Made by a program: the position numbers and the translations under genes. This document shows positions 36,180 to 45,267 of a DNA stretch of 64,000 nucleotides, piece after piece. The DNA is from Candidatus Villigracilis affinis (GTDB taxonomy: Bacteria > Chloroflexota > Anaerolineae > Anaerolineales > Villigracilaceae): contig JADKEA010000001.1 of NCBI GenBank assembly GCA_016718275.1, positions 1 to 64,000 of the forward strand, read 5' to 3'. The notes beneath the pieces are model-generated. The model searched no databases. It saw nothing but the letters and a program-made list of their open reading frames with translations, and was not told the DNA's origin. Every line of letters starts with the position of its first letter. Position 1 is the stretch's first letter.

Positions 36180-37418
36180 TTATTTTTTTGTAAGGTGATA
36201 GATGTTGCCACTGTCACTTGCCAGATAAATTTCACCGGACTCATCCTGCCCAAACGTGGTGATGGTCACACCCGTTTCAAACAGGACCTGAGACTGCCAC
36301 TGACCATCTGACAGGATCAGCCCCCAAACAGTTCCCAAACAATAATCCGCATACAAATAAATACCATTCCATTCAGACATCGCACCGCGATACACATACC
36401 CGCCAGTGACGGAGCAGCCACCTTCATTGTGGCTGTATTCAACCGCTGGGAGCAACATACCAGGCTGGGCAGCCCCATCGTAGCCATAACTACCCTCCAT
36501 GATAGACCAGCCGAAATTCGCGCCGCCTGCAGAACCAGCGGAGAGATAATCGATCTCCTCCCAATCGCCCTGCCCCACATCGCCGATCCACAAATCACCC
36601 GTGACACGGTCAAACGAGATGCGCCAGGGATTGCGCAACCCATACGCCCAGACTTCATTTCCGAATGGATTATCGGACGGGATGAGATAGGGGTCGCCGT
36701 TATCTACATCGATGCGCAGAATCTTTCCGAGCAGGGATGTTGTGTTCTGTCCATTCTTGTGGGGGTCACCGGCAAGGCCGCCATCACCAAGGGCAAGGTA
36801 AAGATTCCCATCCGGACCGAAGGCCACCGCGCCGCCATTGTGATTTGGGTAAGGCTGTGCGATCACCAAAAGAATCTTTTCGCTGGAACTGTCTGCGCTG
36901 TTGCCGCTCGCCTCAAAACGCGAGATGCGGGTATCGCCGCCATCGCCCGTGTAATTGACGTAGAAATATCCGTTCTGTTCGTAATCGGGGTGGAATGCAA
37001 AACCAAGCAGTCCCATTTCGTTGCCGCTGTCATTAACACGATCAGTGATATCGAGGAACGGGGCGGTGAGCAGTTGTCCATTTTCATATACGCGGATGAC
37101 ACCGTACTTTTCGATAATGAACAATCGTCCGCTGCCGTCGTTGGCGGACTGAATATCCACGGGGCGCCTTAGTCCGCTGGTGATGAGGGTCCATTGATAA
37201 TCGTCGGCGTTGGGAAAGGCGCTGGCATTGGATGTAGCCGTCTCGGTTGGGATGATTGTTGGGGACGCAGTAGCAGTGTCAACCACAGGGGTAGATTCTG
37301 TTTGGGGAGCCGCAGCAACTGTCAGCGCGGTTTGAGGCGTAACCGTCGATACAACAGACTCTGCCAATCCTCCACAGGCAAGGATCGGCAGAGTCAATAG
37401 AATTAAGAGTCGCTTCAT
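36180..37418 (-). CDS. PQQ-type soluble sugar dehydrogenase-like lipoprotein
   Basis: The 412-residue protein has a lipoprotein signal (LPILACGG, Cys at residue 15), a Thr-rich linker to about residue 70 and a six-bladed beta-propeller of the glucose/sorbosone dehydrogenase type. Typical parts are GLRRPVDIQSAN, GLLGFAFHPDYEQNGYFYVNYT, NHNGGAVAFGPDGNLYLALGDGG (with the active-site His), LRNPWRISFDRVTGDLWIGDVGQ and GGCSVTGGYVYRG. It would oxidise a sugar outside the membrane with PQQ, if PQQ is available; no pqq genes are here. It overlaps the stop of the DUF1232 gene by one base. Confidence 0.88.
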   Translation of the reverse strand: MKRLLILLTLPILACGGLAESVVSTVTPQTALTVAAAPQTESTPVVDTATASPTIIPTETATSNASAFPNADDYQWTLITSGLRRPVDIQSANDGSGRLFIIEKYGVIRVYENGQLLTAPFLDITDRVNDSGNEMGLLGFAFHPDYEQNGYFYVNYTGDGGDTRISRFEASGNSADSSSEKILLVIAQPYPNHNGGAVAFGPDGNLYLALGDGGLAGDPHKNGQNTTSLLGKILRIDVDNGDPYLIPSDNPFGNEVWAYGLRNPWRISFDRVTGDLWIGDVGQGDWEEIDYLSAGSAGGANFGWSIMEGSYGYDGAAQPGMLLPAVEYSHNEGGCSVTGGYVYRGAMSEWNGIYLYADYCLGTVWGLILSDGQWQSQVLFETGVTITTFGQDESGEIYLASDSGNIYHLTKK

Positions 37419-37795
37419 TAGGGTTGTTTGTCGTTGACTTCCGTGGTTTCGGCATCCACCACATCATCCTGGGCAGCATCGGGATTGATATTCGCGGACA
37501 GTGCCTTCATATGTTCGGCAACCACTTCGGGGGGGCAAAGTTCGGTAAAGACATAGGAACCGAGCCACAGAATGGCGGCATCATCCAAAACGCCAATGAC
37601 GGGCAGGGCAATGTTCGGCGCAAGATCGGCAGGAAAAAGCAGATAGGCAAAAGCACCGAGGGGAATGGCTTTGGCAAGTACACTGACACGTTTGTCGCCC
37701 ATCAGGCGAAAGATGAGCTTGAGCTGGTTGATCACGTTACGCACCACGCCGCCCTGTTGGCTGACCATGATTTCGGAGGGTTTCTTTTCTGTCAT
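37418..37795 (-). CDS. DUF1232 (YkvA-like) membrane protein
   Basis: The 125-residue protein carries the DUF1232 core, AKAIPLGAFAYLLFPADLAPNIALPVIGVLDDAAILWLG (about residues 41-79), split here by two short membrane stretches. It is preceded by an amphipathic helix and followed by an acidic tail. The family is widespread and of unknown biochemical role, thought to be membrane associated. The start ATG of the following gene lies in its stop (TAATG), so the two are probably co-translated. Confidence 0.85.
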   Translation of the reverse strand: MTEKKPSEIMVSQQGGVVRNVINQLKLIFRLMGDKRVSVLAKAIPLGAFAYLLFPADLAPNIALPVIGVLDDAAILWLGSYVFTELCPPEVVAEHMKALSANINPDAAQDDVVDAETTEVNDKQP

Positions 37796-37954
37796 TTAGA
37801 TCTCCTTTTCTGAGTAGTTCAATTATACATCCTCATGATTAAGGAATTTTGAGGACACTTGATATACGGATTTCAGTCTGAAAGGAGGTAATATTTTTTG
37901 TGCGCAAGTTGTCAATTATTTGTGACACAAAACTAATTATTCTGGAGGCTCCTC

Positions 37955-38347
37955 ATGGAGATGTTGATTGATTTTCCCGGCGGTTCAAGAGTTGATGCGC
38001 ACTTTCGTGGGCACACCATAGCCACTGACCAACCGCCCGCCGATTCCGCGCCGATGCCTTTCGAAGTGTTTCTCGCTTCGATCGGAACCTGTGCAGGGAT
38101 CTATGTGCTCGGCTTCTGCCGTCAGCGCAACCTACCCACCGAAGGGATTCGAATCGTGCAGCGCAATCATGCGAACGCGACGAATGGCATGGTCGATGAG
38201 ATCGAGCTTGAGATTCAAGTTCCCCCCACCTTCCCCGCACAGTATTACGACGCGCTAGTGCGCTCAGCAGAATTGTGCAAAGTGAAGAAGACCCTGGAAA
38301 ACCCGCCTACATTCAATGTAACGACCAAAGTGCTTGAAACGGCTTAA
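37955..38347 (+). CDS. OsmC family protein
   Basis: This 130-residue OsmC/Ohr-fold protein has the two catalytic Cys: one in ASIGTCAGIYVLGF (about residue 47) and one in SAELCKVKKTL (about 108). PPADSAPMPFEVFLAS is a family mark. Such enzymes reduce organic hydroperoxides or related electrophiles with thiol donors. GAGG lies upstream. A possible promoter (TTGTCA and TAATTA) is seen in the 80 bases before. It is monocistronic and followed by a GC-rich hairpin. Confidence 0.88.
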   Translation: MEMLIDFPGGSRVDAHFRGHTIATDQPPADSAPMPFEVFLASIGTCAGIYVLGFCRQRNLPTEGIRIVQRNHANATNGMVDEIELEIQVPPTFPAQYYDALVRSAELCKVKKTLENPPTFNVTTKVLETA

Positions 38348-38370
38348 TGCCAAATCGCAGCGCAAAGGAT

Positions 38371-38395
38371 ACGGGCACGGTAACGCCGTGCCCGT
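38371..38395 (+). terminator. GC-rich hairpin after the OsmC gene
   Basis: A perfect 10-bp stem (ACGGGCACGG with its complement) has a five-base loop. The following sequence (CTTGATTC) is only weakly T-rich, so termination may be partial. It sits between the OsmC and NYN genes. Confidence 0.6.
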
Positions 38396-38421
38396 CTTGA
38401 TTCAAGGGTAAAATTCAAGTC

Positions 38422-38892
38422 ATGCCCTATTTGATCGATGGACATAACCTGATTCCAAAAGTGGGATTAAGACTCGATTCACCCAACGATGAATTGGAAC
38501 TTGCCCGCCTTCTGCAGGATTTTGCCCGCATCAAACGGCAGCCAGTGGAAGTTTATTTTGACGGCGCGCCGCCCGGTCAAGCCGGGACGCGGAGTCTGGG
38601 TGGCATTAAGATGCATTTCATCCGCGCCGGGCAAACCGCTGACAGTGCCATCCGCGCACGCTTGAACAAAATGGGGAAGGCAGCAAAAAACTGGGTCGTG
38701 GTTTCTTCTGACAGGGAGGTGCAAAGCTCAGCGCATGTCGTTCAAGCTGAAGCCATTTCCTCTGAAACCTTTGCAAAATTGCTCAAAAAAACGATAAGCG
38801 CCTCCCCCCCAGCAACTACAGAAAAAGGGAAGCTTACAGCCGCCGAAGTGGATGAGTGGCTCGAAATCTTCCAAGACAAAAGTACTAAATAG
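38422..38892 (+). CDS. NYN-domain nuclease (YacP-like)
   Basis: The 156-residue protein begins PYLIDGHNLIPKVG and has the acidic residues of the PIN-like NYN fold: Asp in the first strand, VEVYFDGAPPGQ, and VVVSSDREVQSSAH near residue 95. Family members are single-strand RNases, such as the YacP/Rae1 group, that act on ribosome-bound messages or rRNA. A Lys/Glu-rich tail (LTAAEVDEWLEIFQ) follows. No partner gene is evident nearby. Confidence 0.83.
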   Translation: MPYLIDGHNLIPKVGLRLDSPNDELELARLLQDFARIKRQPVEVYFDGAPPGQAGTRSLGGIKMHFIRAGQTADSAIRARLNKMGKAAKNWVVVSSDREVQSSAHVVQAEAISSETFAKLLKKTISASPPATTEKGKLTAAEVDEWLEIFQDKSTK

Positions 38893-38960
38893 GACAAAGT
38901 CGCTCCACATTCTAATCTTATATTAATGTTATTTAGACAATTCAGGTGTATATTCTAGCC

Positions 38961-39054
38961 ATCGACACCTGCCCTCCCTTTTACTGGTATCTAGGTGTCC
39001 CCCGCCGCTTGATTTGCATGTCCCCCCCATGCTGATGAGCGGCGGGACCCTTTT
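38961..39054 (+). ncRNA. candidate small structured RNA
   Basis: Between two genes the sequence forms a 7-bp hairpin (GACACCT 38964-38970 with AGGTGTC 38993-38999) followed by a two-tier hairpin. The outer 9-bp stem is CCCGCCGCT (39001-39009) with AGCGGCGGG (39038-39046), and the inner GCATG/CATGC stem closes a C-rich loop. The second is followed by CCCTTTTAAA. A -10-like TATTCT lies at 38951-38956, but no good -35 is seen. No open frame fits. It may be a short regulatory RNA or an unusual terminator. Confidence 0.4.
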
Positions 39055-39059
39055 AAAGG

Positions 39060-39102
39060 ACAAAATGGTGGATGAACATTAAATGTTCATCCACCATTTT
39101 GT
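39060..39102. terminator. bidirectional terminator
   Basis: A perfect 20-bp stem (arms 39060-39079 and 39083-39102) with a three-base loop is followed by TTTATAC on the plus strand. On the minus strand it is just downstream of the stop of the glycosyltransferase gene at 39116. Confidence 0.85.
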
Positions 39103-39115
39103 TTATACATATTTC

Positions 39116-40045
39116 CTAAGCTTTATGCCGTGCCTCGCGGATTTGCAAAATCATTGAGCGCAACTTCCCCAAACCGAACAAATTCAAAATCGCAGAGACA
39201 AAAAGATTCATCCGTGCCAGAGCCGTTGGCGGATGGATGAAAAGCGCACACATCCACGCCGAGAGTGCAGCGGTGGGCTGGCCGCCATCAAGCAGGTAAC
39301 GCGCATCCACGCGATGGGCAGAGGCGCGGGCGCGGCGGATCACTGTTGCAAGAACGGGCGCAAGCTTTTTATCTTGCATTACGGAATCCAAAATGCGAAA
39401 AGCCTCACGTCCAAATTCGGCGGCTTTGGCGCGGTTCTTTGCCTCGGCATGGTAACGCGCCGCAGCCCAGGTTTGATTCGCGTGCAAAATTCTTCCGTGC
39501 TGTGCAAGTTGAATCCAGAGGAAATGGTCGAGCAGAAAGTGGAAAGTGGCATCAAGGCTATTCGTTTTTTGCAACGCAGAGCGGCGCATGAAAACAGCAG
39601 GTTGACCGATGATCTGGAAGCAAAGTAAATCTTCCAAAGTCAGTTGCTTGTAGGTCAGCGTGTTAAAGGTTTTTCCGTGTTCATCCACAGCGAGCATGTT
39701 TCCGTACACCAGCACAACATCAGGGTTGGCTTCAAATATTTTTACCGCCGCGCTCACTGCACCCTCAAGGTAATAATCATCTGAATTCAGCCATGCAATG
39801 ATCTCGCCCGTTGCACGAGCAAAGCCTTTATTGATCGCCTCTGCTTGTCCCCCGTCTTTTTCCGAAACCCAATAAGCCAATCGGTCCGCGTATTTTTTAA
39901 TGATCTCCACGCTTGCATCTTTCGAAGCGCCATCCACAACGATATATTCAATGGGCGCATAATCCTGATTCAGCACGGAAAGAATCGTCTGCTCAAGATA
40001 TGCGGCCTGGTTGTAGGATGGGGTAATGATGGAAACGAGAGTCAT
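39116..40045 (-). CDS. glycosyltransferase family 2
   Basis: The 309-residue GT-A glycosyltransferase has VSIITPSYNQAAYLEQTI, YIVVDGASKDAS, KGFARATGEIIAWLNSDDYY with the metal-binding DD, and LLDHFLWIQLAQHG in the acceptor part. It is the nearest relative of the enzyme at 4499-5266. The C-terminal 90 residues form a helical region with a hydrophobic stretch near FVSAILNLFGLG that may attach to the membrane. Its start overlaps the stop of the GT39-like gene (ATGA), so both work on the same glycan. Confidence 0.88.
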   Translation of the reverse strand: MTLVSIITPSYNQAAYLEQTILSVLNQDYAPIEYIVVDGASKDASVEIIKKYADRLAYWVSEKDGGQAEAINKGFARATGEIIAWLNSDDYYLEGAVSAAVKIFEANPDVVLVYGNMLAVDEHGKTFNTLTYKQLTLEDLLCFQIIGQPAVFMRRSALQKTNSLDATFHFLLDHFLWIQLAQHGRILHANQTWAAARYHAEAKNRAKAAEFGREAFRILDSVMQDKKLAPVLATVIRRARASAHRVDARYLLDGGQPTAALSAWMCALFIHPPTALARMNLFVSAILNLFGLGKLRSMILQIREARHKA

Positions 40046-41523
40046 TTTCGCAAATCAAACAACACATATCCATCACCTTCTGCGGCAATAGGATACTGTG
40101 CCAAAATCTTTTTCAGGTCGGGCTGTTTTTCCAACTGTCCCGAAGCCGTCACAAGAAAATATTCTTTGCCCTCGGTCAGGTCTGCGAAATCGCCCGCAGC
40201 ATCCTGCTCGCCGCCGCGCGCTTCGCTCAGGCCCGTGCTCAACGGCCACAAACTCACCTTGCGCCAGCCGAACAACATCAAACGATAACCATAATCCTGC
40301 GTCAACGCGATGACATCGGTATTCGCGGGAATCGCATCGCCGACCTGTTTCCAAAAAGCAGGCTCATGACGAAAATCCTCTGCGATCAAAACGGAACGCG
40401 CCACCCATGATTGATACCCGATCACAGCGACGATCAAGGCGATGAAACCCACGCGTCCCACCGGACTTTGGACTGCCACGCTTTCAAGCAGCGGATTCAG
40501 CGCCGAAGCCAATCCAAGCGCAATGATGGGGATCAGTTGAATATGATAATAACTGTGTGTGTACATCTGAAACGGCAGAGTCAAGCCGTAAAGCACATAC
40601 CCCACCCACAAACTAATTAGCAGCCACCTCAAGCGCGGAGTTGCGATCAGTGCACCTGCCAGGCTGAGGAAAATCATCGTCAGCCCAAAGATACTGCCAA
40701 CGAAAGCCAGCCATTTGGAATAAAAATCTGCGCTGGTGATGAGTTTGATCAGTGTCACAGTCCACGCGAAGAAATATTCAGTGGAGCGACCCTGATTCAG
40801 CAAAATATAAAAGAGGAAGGCAGGCACAACCATGATCGCCGCCATGGCCCAAACCTGTTTCGATTTCCAAAAATCTTTTTTGAGCGTGAAAAGGACCATT
40901 GCAATCGCAGCAGCACCCACGAAAAAAGCGATGACAATTTTGACGAACGTGGCAAATCCAAAGAAAACGCCCGCAAGAATTGCCCACTTCCAAGCCTGCT
41001 CCTCAGACCAGCGATAGAGGAAATAAATCCCAGCAATAAACGCCGCTGTCATGAGCGGATCGGGTTGAAAGGAACGGCTGGCCTGCACCGAAAACGGCAG
41101 GACAAAATAAAAAGCGATCGCAACCACCGCCGCCCACGGAGAAACCGCGCGACGCATTAAGTCAAACAATGCCACACCCGCCGCCAACCAGAAGAGACTC
41201 TCCCAAATGCGCGCGGCAATGAAATTCTCTCCACCAGTGGCTAGAAACGTCACCGCCACAATGGATTCAATGACGGGCGGTTCGTACTGTCCAACCGAGC
41301 GGGCGAAGGAGGATGCCAATTCTTTTTGTTCCGTGTTGGCAGTTGGTAACAATGAATAGTAAATATCACGCGCCACCAATGAATTGCGGAGCTGACGTGA
41401 CGGCTGGAAATCCAACGGAGGATCGGTGAGGTCAATGAGTCGGAGGAGTCCGCCCAGGGTGAGGAGAATGATAAAGGCGACGAACCAGTTTGCGGGTCGA
41501 GAAGGAGGCGAGGTTTTCATCAA
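40042..41523 (-). CDS. GT39-like membrane glycosyltransferase (PMT/ArnT type)
   Basis: The 493-residue protein has about eleven membrane segments. The first extracytoplasmic loop has LTDPPLDFQPSRQLRNSLVARDIYY, with Asp residues of the kind that bind the lipid-phosphate sugar donor in GT39 enzymes. FQPDPLMTAAFIAGIYFLYRW and a C-terminal soluble part with LTQDYGYRLMLFGWRK are shared with the decayed copy at 644-2125. It would transfer a sugar from a polyprenyl-phosphate donor on the outer face. It follows the DUF115-like gene by one base. The gene is intact. Confidence 0.85.
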   Translation of the reverse strand: MMKTSPPSRPANWFVAFIILLTLGGLLRLIDLTDPPLDFQPSRQLRNSLVARDIYYSLLPTANTEQKELASSFARSVGQYEPPVIESIVAVTFLATGGENFIAARIWESLFWLAAGVALFDLMRRAVSPWAAVVAIAFYFVLPFSVQASRSFQPDPLMTAAFIAGIYFLYRWSEEQAWKWAILAGVFFGFATFVKIVIAFFVGAAAIAMVLFTLKKDFWKSKQVWAMAAIMVVPAFLFYILLNQGRSTEYFFAWTVTLIKLITSADFYSKWLAFVGSIFGLTMIFLSLAGALIATPRLRWLLISLWVGYVLYGLTLPFQMYTHSYYHIQLIPIIALGLASALNPLLESVAVQSPVGRVGFIALIVAVIGYQSWVARSVLIAEDFRHEPAFWKQVGDAIPANTDVIALTQDYGYRLMLFGWRKVSLWPLSTGLSEARGGEQDAAGDFADLTEGKEYFLVTASGQLEKQPDLKKILAQYPIAAEGDGYVLFDLRK

Positions 41524-41524
41524 A

Positions 41525-42340
41525 TTAGAAGAGCGAATTGTAGTCCACTTTTGGGAAGATGGTCAGCTTGCCGCCGACGGTCGCATCCAGCACTTCGCGG
41601 CCTGCTTTTCGATAGGACTCGCGCGCAAAAGTGTAGCCGATTTCTGAGGTGTCGAGGTCGGGCAATTGCCATTTGAAGCCTTTGGCGAAGTAGTTCGGCG
41701 AAAAATGATTCGGGTCATCGCCCTGCGAAACGACGGTCTTGTTTGCATCGCCCTTCGAGGTGAAGTTGTGATCCACACCGATGAGAATGACTTTTTCGAA
41801 ACCCATATGGAATGCCAGTTGCAAGGCAAAGTTCGTGACGGTTGCGCCTTCCCACAAGCGCCAGCGCACATCAGGAGTAAAACGCGGACCTGTGTAAGTA
41901 GTGTATAAAAAAGTTGGAATGTTTGCTAGTTGCAGGTTTTTGGAAAAATGACGATGCGAACGCCACGCGAGAAATTTCGGCATGGGCAACGCGAGGATAT
42001 CATCGCTGAATTGCTCGATGACGAGGTCGTTGATGGAGCAAAAGTAGGTGGTGTGGAATCCGAGTTCGGGGAACAGCAAATAGATGCGATTCATCCCGAA
42101 GGTGAATTCGTTCTTCAGCTTGGTGAGGTCAGTCTGTTTCAGGCTGGGACCGTTGCCGATGATGAAGGCACGCTGGCCTTTATGAACATCCTTGAGCGCA
42201 GCAAGGCGGCGAATGCTTTCGCGTCGCCACGGATGAAAATACGCATCGGGCAATTGCGGAATACGGCGGACGGCGTCGTAGGCGTTTCGCGCCGTTTGCA
42301 GCATGGATTCAGGAAGGAGGGATTTCAGAGTTTGTTTCAT
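41525..42340 (-). CDS. DUF115-like (MptE-like) protein of a glycan cluster
   Basis: The 271-residue protein has FIIGNGPSLKQTDLTKL (about residues 58-74), FGMNRIYLLFPE, SINDLVIEQF, TVTNFALQLAFHMGFEKVILIGVDHNFT and FPKVDYNSLF. GNGPSL and GVDHNF are marks of the DUF115 group, related to archaeal 6-hydroxymethylpterin pyrophosphokinase and to Maf-type flagellin glycosylation enzymes. In a glycosyltransferase cluster it probably handles a nucleotide sugar or transfers a nonulosonate-type sugar. It is cytoplasmic; no membrane segment is seen. Confidence 0.75.
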   Translation of the reverse strand: MKQTLKSLLPESMLQTARNAYDAVRRIPQLPDAYFHPWRRESIRRLAALKDVHKGQRAFIIGNGPSLKQTDLTKLKNEFTFGMNRIYLLFPELGFHTTYFCSINDLVIEQFSDDILALPMPKFLAWRSHRHFSKNLQLANIPTFLYTTYTGPRFTPDVRWRLWEGATVTNFALQLAFHMGFEKVILIGVDHNFTSKGDANKTVVSQGDDPNHFSPNYFAKGFKWQLPDLDTSEIGYTFARESYRKAGREVLDATVGGKLTIFPKVDYNSLF

Positions 42341-42346
42341 TGGTTT

Positions 42347-42751
42347 TTATGAATTTGACAGATAGCTCTTACGAATGGGAATCAGGCTCAAGAGAATGAA
42401 CAGGTCGAGTAAAAATACGCCGAGGAAAAACATATCCAGAATGTTCAGCAAAGTCAAAAGCAGGTTAATGCCAACCACAACCATGGCAAGGTAATAAGCC
42501 CAACTTTCGTTCTTTGCAAGCTGCCACCCGCTGACGAACATCAACACCGCATTGACGAAGACAAAAAGCGACACAATATCGGCTGAGGTCAGGTTCTTGT
42601 TGACAATCGCCATGTCGTAATAAATGTAAATCACATAGCCGAGCCAGAGTGCGGCGTTCAAAAAGAACAGGATCCGCACAAGTGTTTTTCGTGACGGAAG
42701 AACATAAGCCTTGGTAGTCGGCGATTTGGTTTTACGGGATCGTTTTCTCAT
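42347..42751 (-). CDS. small four-helix membrane protein
   Basis: The 134-residue protein has a basic N-terminus (RKRSRKTKS) and four hydrophobic segments at about residues 25-45, 55-77, 85-105 and 107-125. There is no soluble domain and no motif that I recognise. It follows a 100-base gap after the SDR gene and precedes the DUF115-like gene by six bases, so it is likely part of the glycan operon. It could be a flippase-like accessory protein, but that is only suggested by position. Confidence 0.72.
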   Translation of the reverse strand: MRKRSRKTKSPTTKAYVLPSRKTLVRILFFLNAALWLGYVIYIYYDMAIVNKNLTSADIVSLFVFVNAVLMFVSGWQLAKNESWAYYLAMVVVGINLLLTLLNILDMFFLGVFLLDLFILLSLIPIRKSYLSNS

Positions 42752-42851
42752 GGATTCGACACCTGCTTTTCACCGAAAAACCCAAAGACTCAAAGGAAAA
42801 AAAGTGCAATAATATTCAGGGCTGAAGTTATTCAGACACTTGAAAAGATTT

Positions 42852-43613
42852 TTACTCCGTGCTTAATCTCGCCGTCGCGCCGCCATCCACCACCAGCGCC
42901 TGACCTGTCATAAAGGACGATTGCTGGTTATCCGCGAGGAAATAAATGGCATGGGCGATCTCTTCAGGCGTCCCCACCCGCCCGTTGACCGTTTTGCGGG
43001 CGAGGTTATCAAGCCTTTCCTGCATATCGCCGTGACCGACATGTCCGCGCCCGAGGCCAGCGCGCAGCATGGGCGTATCCACCGCACCGGGCAGAATGGC
43101 ATTGGCGCGGATATTATCCGGCGCGAACTCAATTGCCATCGCGCGGGTCAACGCAAGCATTCCGCCTTTCGAAGCCGCATAGGCGGCAATATTTGCCGAG
43201 GTCTGAATCGCATGCACCGACGATACATTCACCACCGCCGCCCCACCGCGCGCCTTCAACAACGGATGCGCAAGTTTGACGCCAAGAAATACCGAACGCA
43301 GGTTTGCATTCATCACCGCATCCCATTCTTCAACGGTGGTCTCCACCAGCGGCTTGGCGATCTGCATCGCGGCATTGTTCACCAGCGCATCGAGCGAATC
43401 GGTCACCGCGCTGACCTTTTCAAAAATGGCCTGCATATCTTCCGGGCGAGAGATATCCGAACGCACGAAAAGACCGTTGGCAGGAAAACCTTCGCCGAAA
43501 TCCGATCGGTCAATGCCGACCACATGCCAGCCTTTTTCAAAAAACAGATTGACGGTCGCGCGGCCAATTCCACCTGCCGCGCCAGTGATGAGAACGAATT
43601 TTTGTGTGTCCAT
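42852..43613 (-). CDS. short-chain dehydrogenase/reductase
   Basis: This 253-residue Rossmann-fold SDR has the cofactor motif TGAAGGIGRA (about residues 10-19), NNAAMQ, the catalytic Ser in VNVSSVHA, the Tyr-x-x-x-Lys pair AAYAASKGG and PGAVDTPM. An acidic residue after the second strand (GIDRSDF) suggests NAD(H). Located in a glycan cluster, it may oxidise or reduce a sugar intermediate. General dehydrogenase activity is certain; the substrate is not. Confidence 0.9.
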   Translation of the reverse strand: MDTQKFVLITGAAGGIGRATVNLFFEKGWHVVGIDRSDFGEGFPANGLFVRSDISRPEDMQAIFEKVSAVTDSLDALVNNAAMQIAKPLVETTVEEWDAVMNANLRSVFLGVKLAHPLLKARGGAAVVNVSSVHAIQTSANIAAYAASKGGMLALTRAMAIEFAPDNIRANAILPGAVDTPMLRAGLGRGHVGHGDMQERLDNLARKTVNGRVGTPEEIAHAIYFLADNQQSSFMTGQALVVDGGATARLSTE

Positions 43614-43617
43614 TTTT

Positions 43618-45260
43618 TTATTCCAAATTCAATCGAAAGATAAAACAACCTTCCACAGAAGTTTCCACGTGGTAATTCTCAGCCACAAAGGTGAATATCT
43701 CTTCCATGCCAGGTTGAAAATACATTTTCTTTTTGACTCCGGGCTTCGAGAATTGATCCTCCCGCGCAGCAGGGTCCAGCGACGGAATCGCATCCACCGC
43801 CCGCGAACAGTCCACGATCATTTCTGGCCGACGACTGGTCAGGCCTTCGAGGTAACTGGTCTCAGCCCCGGGCGGCAGCGTCCCCTCAAGAAACAACGGA
43901 TAGTAAACATACTTCACAGGTGAGGCACGCCCCGCCATAAAATTCAGAGTCGTTTCAGGATACCACGTTAATACGAGGTCGTCCTTCTGCGTGTTTGCCC
44001 GAATCGTTTCAGAAAGCGGGTCGGAATATTCAAGGCGTTGATTTGAAAATAGCCTCGAAAATGTCTCACCGTATCTTTTTACAGAGTTCGAAAAGACCAC
44101 GAGGAATCCCAATATCAAAAGCAGGGAAGCGCCCAATTTGAAATTGTCGTGCAAATTTCGCACAAATTGTAATTCCAGGAGAAGCCGCTCAACACTGGCA
44201 AAAAGCGCCGCACCATAAACCGCCACGGCCAACGCCCAACTGATATAGTAATGTGAAAAATTCCTACCTGAAAGATTGCTCAAAAGAATTTCGAACGGAA
44301 ACCACGCCAGCAGAAACCAATCTACCGGTGCGAGAGGGTTACGCTGAACCACCTTGCGAAGCACCTGATACCCAGTCAGCACATACCCCAAAGCAGCGAC
44401 CCATCCCACCCACGACATGCCATACCGCCCAAAACCGCCGAAGATATCCAGCCATTCCCTGCTTTTGGCTGAGGCATAGGAGAAATTGAAAATGATCGAA
44501 GCAAAGACCATCTCCCATGCCGCGCCGTGGATCTGGAAAAACAAAACCCACAGCAAAAGCGGAACGGCGAAGCCAGCAAGAACGAATAGAAGTCGTGTAA
44601 AAAAACTTTTGAACCACAGAGGCGCGGAGAAAAAGCCATTAAATTGTCGAACGCAGTGTCTCCGTGGTTAGGGTTAAACCAAAGATTTCCAACAAAACCC
44701 GCAAGCGCAATTGCAATCAAAACCCCAAACAACCCGCCGATATTATTGGCACGAAAAGAAAAGCTAATGCCGAACAGCAAACCGATTCCAAAATATTTCC
44801 AACCCTTGTTTTCATCCACAACAAGAAAAAGAAACAACGCCAGCGCATTGAACAGCAGCGCGTATTCTTCGGTGTAATTTCCGTAGCCGAGCACGATCCG
44901 CAGGCCGAGTGCGGCAAGCGTGATCCCAAAAACCGCCGCGCCATGCTGCCATTGTTTCAAAATAGTTTTATATAAAATGAAAAGCCATGCAAAAACAAAA
45001 ACAAACTCCACGCCCCACACACCCCAACGCGATCCCTGCCCCAGAAACAGGCCCAGCGCATTGATGTAAAAGATCGCTGGGCCTTTCGAATCCCAAAAAT
45101 CCACATAGGGAATTTTCCCGCTCAGAATCTGACTACCCGCATACAGAAAAAACCCGCCGTCTCTGGCTGGCTTATCGAAAAGCGGATTCCCCAAATCGAG
45201 AATCAACGCGGCCAACAGGAGGATGAAAAGATACGGAAGCGCAGAGCGAAGCCTGGACAT
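43618..45260 (-). CDS. GT39-like membrane glycosyltransferase, one frameshift and an internal repeat
   Basis: Once repaired this is a protein of about 545 residues with eleven or twelve membrane segments. The N-terminal half has PARDGGFFLYAGSQILSGKIPYVDFWDSKGPAIF, in which RDGG and DSKGP are the donor-site loops of this family. The second half has RNFSHYYISWALAV and a soluble end. The frame breaks near 44600, at a run of seven T that should have eight. Just upstream a palindromic repeat (44612-44669) is translated in frame as a loop of about 20 residues (GDTAFDNLMAFSPRLCG) not expected in the family. Homologues lacking that loop would show an insertion. Confidence 0.78.
44612..44669. repeat. 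palindromic repeat inside a glycosyltransferase gene
   Basis: The arms AACCACAGAGGCGCGGAGA (44612-44630) and, inverted, AACCACGGAGACACTGCGT (44651-44669) flank about 20 bases. They match the arms at 47806-47830 and the single arm at 5955-5985. It is read through in frame. Confidence 0.75.
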
Positions 45261-45267
45261 GGCGAAC

